This document shows positions 61,992 through 64,000 of a stretch of 64,000 nucleotides of DNA, piece after piece. The position numbers and the translations under genes were made by a program. The notes under the pieces were generated by a model, which worked only from the letters and a program-made list of their open reading frames with translations, was not told the DNA's origin and searched no databases. This DNA is from Phycisphaerales bacterium (GTDB lineage: Bacteria; Planctomycetota; Phycisphaerae; Phycisphaerales; UBA1924): positions 1 to 64,000 of the forward strand of contig JADLCX010000076.1 of assembly GCA_020846975.1 (NCBI GenBank), read 5' to 3'. Numbering within the stretch: the first letter of the stretch is position 1; each line of letters begins with the position of its first letter.

Positions 61992-63179
61992 TCACGGGCA
62001 ACCGGCGAAATACGCCCCGAGGAAGTCGAAGATGTCCTGGACGCTCACCATGCCCGAGTAGTTGAAGTCGGCCGGGCAGACCTGACCGTTGATGACCAGC
62101 GCCCAGCCGCCGCCGAGCGAGCCGACGTCGCCGGGCGAGGCGTCTTCAACGTAGAGCCGCCAGACGCCGTTGGGCGCGGCGCCGTTGAAGACCGAGAGCG
62201 TCGCGCCGTAAGGCGCGGCCGGGGCGGGCGCGTTGAAGTTGAGGGTCGCCGTTCCCAGGCACGCCGTGGGCCGGAACGAGCCCGACACCAGTGTGCCCAC
62301 GGGCAGCGGGTTCGCGGCGTTGTCATCGATGACCAGATTCACGCCCGCGACCCCCCTGCTGCTCCCGCACCGGCTGGCAAGCAGGCAGCTCTGCCCCTGC
62401 GGACCGACCAGCAGGAAGCGGGCGTCGGACGGGAACGTGTGGGTCAGGTTCATGAGCATCACCGATACGGACTGCACCGTGCCCTCGAGGCCGTCCACGA
62501 TCGCGGTGGATGGGTAGGGGTTGCCCGGGCCGTCGACGCCCACGGCGGGGATGGCGATCGGGGCCGTGTTCGCCACCGACGATGCCTCGGTGATCAGCAG
62601 GCTCCAGCCGTCGATCTCACCGAACTCTTCGTCGTCGCTGTCCAGAATGTACAGCGACCACGTGCCGTTGGCATCCTTGCCGCTGAACCCGCCCAGCGAG
62701 GTCCCGTAGGGGGGGGCGGGGGCCGGGGTGGGGAAGCCGGTCCCCATCGGCAACTGCGACGGGCGGTACCGCCCGCTGCCGACGATCGAACTGGAGGGGA
62801 TCAACGCGCCGTCATCCGCGAAGAGGTAATCGACGTTGGACACGCCCGGACCGCCGCCGCCGACGCGGTTGAGCAGCAGGCAGGTCTGCCCGCCGGGCCC
62901 GACCAGCAGCACGTCGAGATCGACCACAAACGTGTGCGAGAAGCCGTTGAGACGCACCTTGACCTCACCGATCGGCGCGGTGAGGCCGCTCACGGTGACC
63001 GTCGAGGGGTAGGGCGCCGAGGGGCCGGCGGTCGACGTGGGAGCGCCCGCGGGGATCAGGATCGCGCCCCCATCGTACTGGTGGGTCTTCTGCGCGAGCG
63101 CCGCGGGGGACAACGCCAGGACGGCCAGCGACAGCGACTCGCAGATGATCGCCGAAGCACGGTTGTGAACGATGATCAT
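61992..63179 (-). CDS. Secreted protein with two P-domain-like modules and dockerin-like tail
   Basis: A 395-residue exported protein. The signal peptide (ICESLSLAVLALSPAALA) is followed by two similar modules of about 170 residues, each resembling the proprotein convertase P domain: FVVDLDVLLVGPGGQTCLLL and DANGTWSLYILDSDDEEF in the first, SDARFLLVGPQGQSCLLA and NGVWRLYVEDASPGDVG in the second. P-domain-like modules usually accompany proteases or mediate binding; none is fused here. A dockerin-like repeat ends AGCP. ATG 63179 has GGAGG eight bases upstream. The gene follows the partial gene at 63528 on the same strand. Confidence 0.82.
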   Translation of the reverse strand: MIIVHNRASAIICESLSLAVLALSPAALAQKTHQYDGGAILIPAGAPTSTAGPSAPYPSTVTVSGLTAPIGEVKVRLNGFSHTFVVDLDVLLVGPGGQTCLLLNRVGGGGPGVSNVDYLFADDGALIPSSSIVGSGRYRPSQLPMGTGFPTPAPAPPYGTSLGGFSGKDANGTWSLYILDSDDEEFGEIDGWSLLITEASSVANTAPIAIPAVGVDGPGNPYPSTAIVDGLEGTVQSVSVMLMNLTHTFPSDARFLLVGPQGQSCLLASRCGSSRGVAGVNLVIDDNAANPLPVGTLVSGSFRPTACLGTATLNFNAPAPAAPYGATLSVFNGAAPNGVWRLYVEDASPGDVGSLGGGWALVINGQVCPADFNYSGMVSVQDIFDFLGAYFAGCP

Positions 63180-63527
63180 GAATCAGCCTCCGCACGAACG
63201 TTTGACCAACCCCTCCGGCGCGGCCACGAAATGCCGGCGGTGCCGCCGCGCGTGGTCAGTCGCGACTCCGAAACAACGCCAGATATCGGGGGACGGGGGG
63301 AGGAGGGGAGGAGCGGACAAGCATGGCGAGCATCTCCTCGCGGCGCAACCGGGCGGACTAAACGCGCCGGTCCCGGGCCGATTCCGGACCCCCGTATCGT
63401 CAACCTACCAAAAATTCCGAGGGTTGGCAAGCCCAATTTTCGAGCGGCCCTCCGCGCCCCGTTCCCACATCCCGACTCTCACCCCGCCCCTCCCCCCCCC
63501 CCCCCCCTTGCCCCTCGGCCCTTCCTC
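63180..63527. other. Intergenic region with C16 homopolymer
   Basis: About 350 bp between two same-strand dockerin genes. It contains a run of 16 C (63492-63507) and a G-rich stretch near 63291-63315. No coding frame is likely. The G-tract is transcribed if the genes form one mRNA. Confidence 0.5.
63492..63507. repeat. C16 homopolymer
   Basis: An uninterrupted run of 16 C on the + strand, 21 bp downstream of the stop of the partial gene. Runs of this length are prone to slippage. Confidence 0.7.
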
Positions 63528-64000
63528 TCACGAACACCCCGCGAAGTACGCGGAAAGGAAGTCGAACAGGTCCTGCACGCTCACCGTCGGCGAGGACAGG
63601 TTGGCCGTGGCCTGGCCTTGAAAATACGCCCGTAGGTAGTCGAAGATGTCCTGCACCGAGATCCCGCCCGCGCCGTTGAAGTCGCCGCGGCAGCACGGGC
63701 CGGCGTTGTCGGGCATCGCGTTGCACACCGCGCCAACACCGGCGAAGTGCGTGTACGGCCCGCCGCAGCCCGCCGCGGTCGTCGTCTCGCACGCCGCCCC
63801 GCGGCAGCACGCGCCCGTCTGCGGCGCGAGCCCCGGGATCGTCAGGTCGATCGAGATCACGCCGCCCGGCTCGGTGTCGTACGAGCCGATACACAAGTAG
63901 TAGTTTGCGCCGGGAATGACCGCGACGTTGCTGAACACGGCCGGTTGAGCGTCGATGCACGCACGCTCGATCAACCCCGCGCACGTGCCGATGTAGAGCG
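63528..64000 (-). CDS. C-terminal part of a secreted dockerin-tailed protein (partial)
   Basis: The reading frame continues past the window edge. The visible 157 residues begin LYIGTCAGLIERACID. They contain a beta-rich end of a PPC-like or similar domain (YYLCIGSYDTEPGGVISIDL), one Cys-rich module (TGACCRGAACETTTAAGCGG) and two dockerin-like repeats. The second ends VSVQDLFDFLSAYFAGCS. This is the same C-terminal architecture as in the EEP and M1 proteins. The main domain lies outside the window. Confidence 0.85.
   Translation of the reverse strand, partial: LYIGTCAGLIERACIDAQPAVFSNVAVIPGANYYLCIGSYDTEPGGVISIDLTIPGLAPQTGACCRGAACETTTAAGCGGPYTHFAGVGAVCNAMPDNAGPCCRGDFNGAGGISVQDIFDYLRAYFQGQATANLSSPTVSVQDLFDFLSAYFAGCS

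Overview
This 64 kb window is a GC-rich bacterial chromosome segment that looks like a member of the Planctomycetota, most likely the Phycisphaerae/Phycisphaerales. The main evidence is a set of secreted proteins ending in a short dockerin-like module (DFNxSGxVSVQDIFDFL...AYFxGC). It is supported by a DUF1800/DUF1501 pair, several membrane proteins with a lone CPxCGY...CPECG zinc ribbon, a planctomycete-style haem-site protein, and G-tract-rich low-complexity linkers. The only RNA gene seen is one tRNA-Leu(GAG). No rRNA, CRISPR array, transposase, phage or plasmid gene was recognised.

Layout. 1-5.2 kb: the end of an unknown gene, a GNAT acetyltransferase, a PhoR-like kinase and PhoB-like regulator with an upstream Pho-box-like site, and a diverging OprP/OprO-type porin. 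Together these suggest a phosphate-starvation locus. 5.2-11 kb: argS, a DinB-fold protein, a thioesterase, a STAS protein, a PurN-like formyltransferase and a secreted PDZ metalloprotease. The gaps here carry tandem heptamer or nonamer inverted repeats. 11-14.3 kb: two secreted dockerin-tailed proteins (EEP nuclease fold; beta-helix plus Ig-like). 14.8-18.3 kb: a zinc-ribbon membrane protein, a DUF1444 protein, a TrpG/PabA amidotransferase and two small hypotheticals. 18.3-21.7 kb: an oligopeptide permease and binding protein separated by a frameshifted four-helix-bundle (IVS-type) gene.

21.9-27 kb: a HEAT-like secreted protein, a coiled-coil lipoprotein, a CX4CH-containing exported protein and the tRNA. 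27-33 kb: a DUF1800-DUF1501 operon and a second zinc-ribbon protein. 33-39 kb: a glycosyltransferase, a five-haem cytochrome with a dockerin tail, a zinc-ribbon membrane protein and an FAD oxidoreductase. 39-46 kb: a TolC-type lipoprotein, a GH35-like protein lacking its catalytic residues, an exported beta-carbonic anhydrase and a small protein. 46-52.3 kb: pheA, a membrane protein, and a Ser/Thr kinase-CHASE2 receptor with a lipoprotein downstream. 52.5-64 kb: five more dockerin-tailed secreted proteins, interrupted by thrC and a fourth zinc-ribbon membrane protein.

Three themes connect the genes. First, at least eight proteins share the dockerin-like C-terminal tail, which probably sorts or anchors them at the cell surface, although no cohesin partner is visible. 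Second, at least seven genes have a TANNNT -10-like hexamer 5-7 nt before the start codon, which suggests frequent leaderless transcription, while others have strong Shine-Dalgarno sites. Third, short tandem repeats and long G-tracts intrude into gene ends and linkers, and appear to have created protein tails, linkers and one signal peptide.
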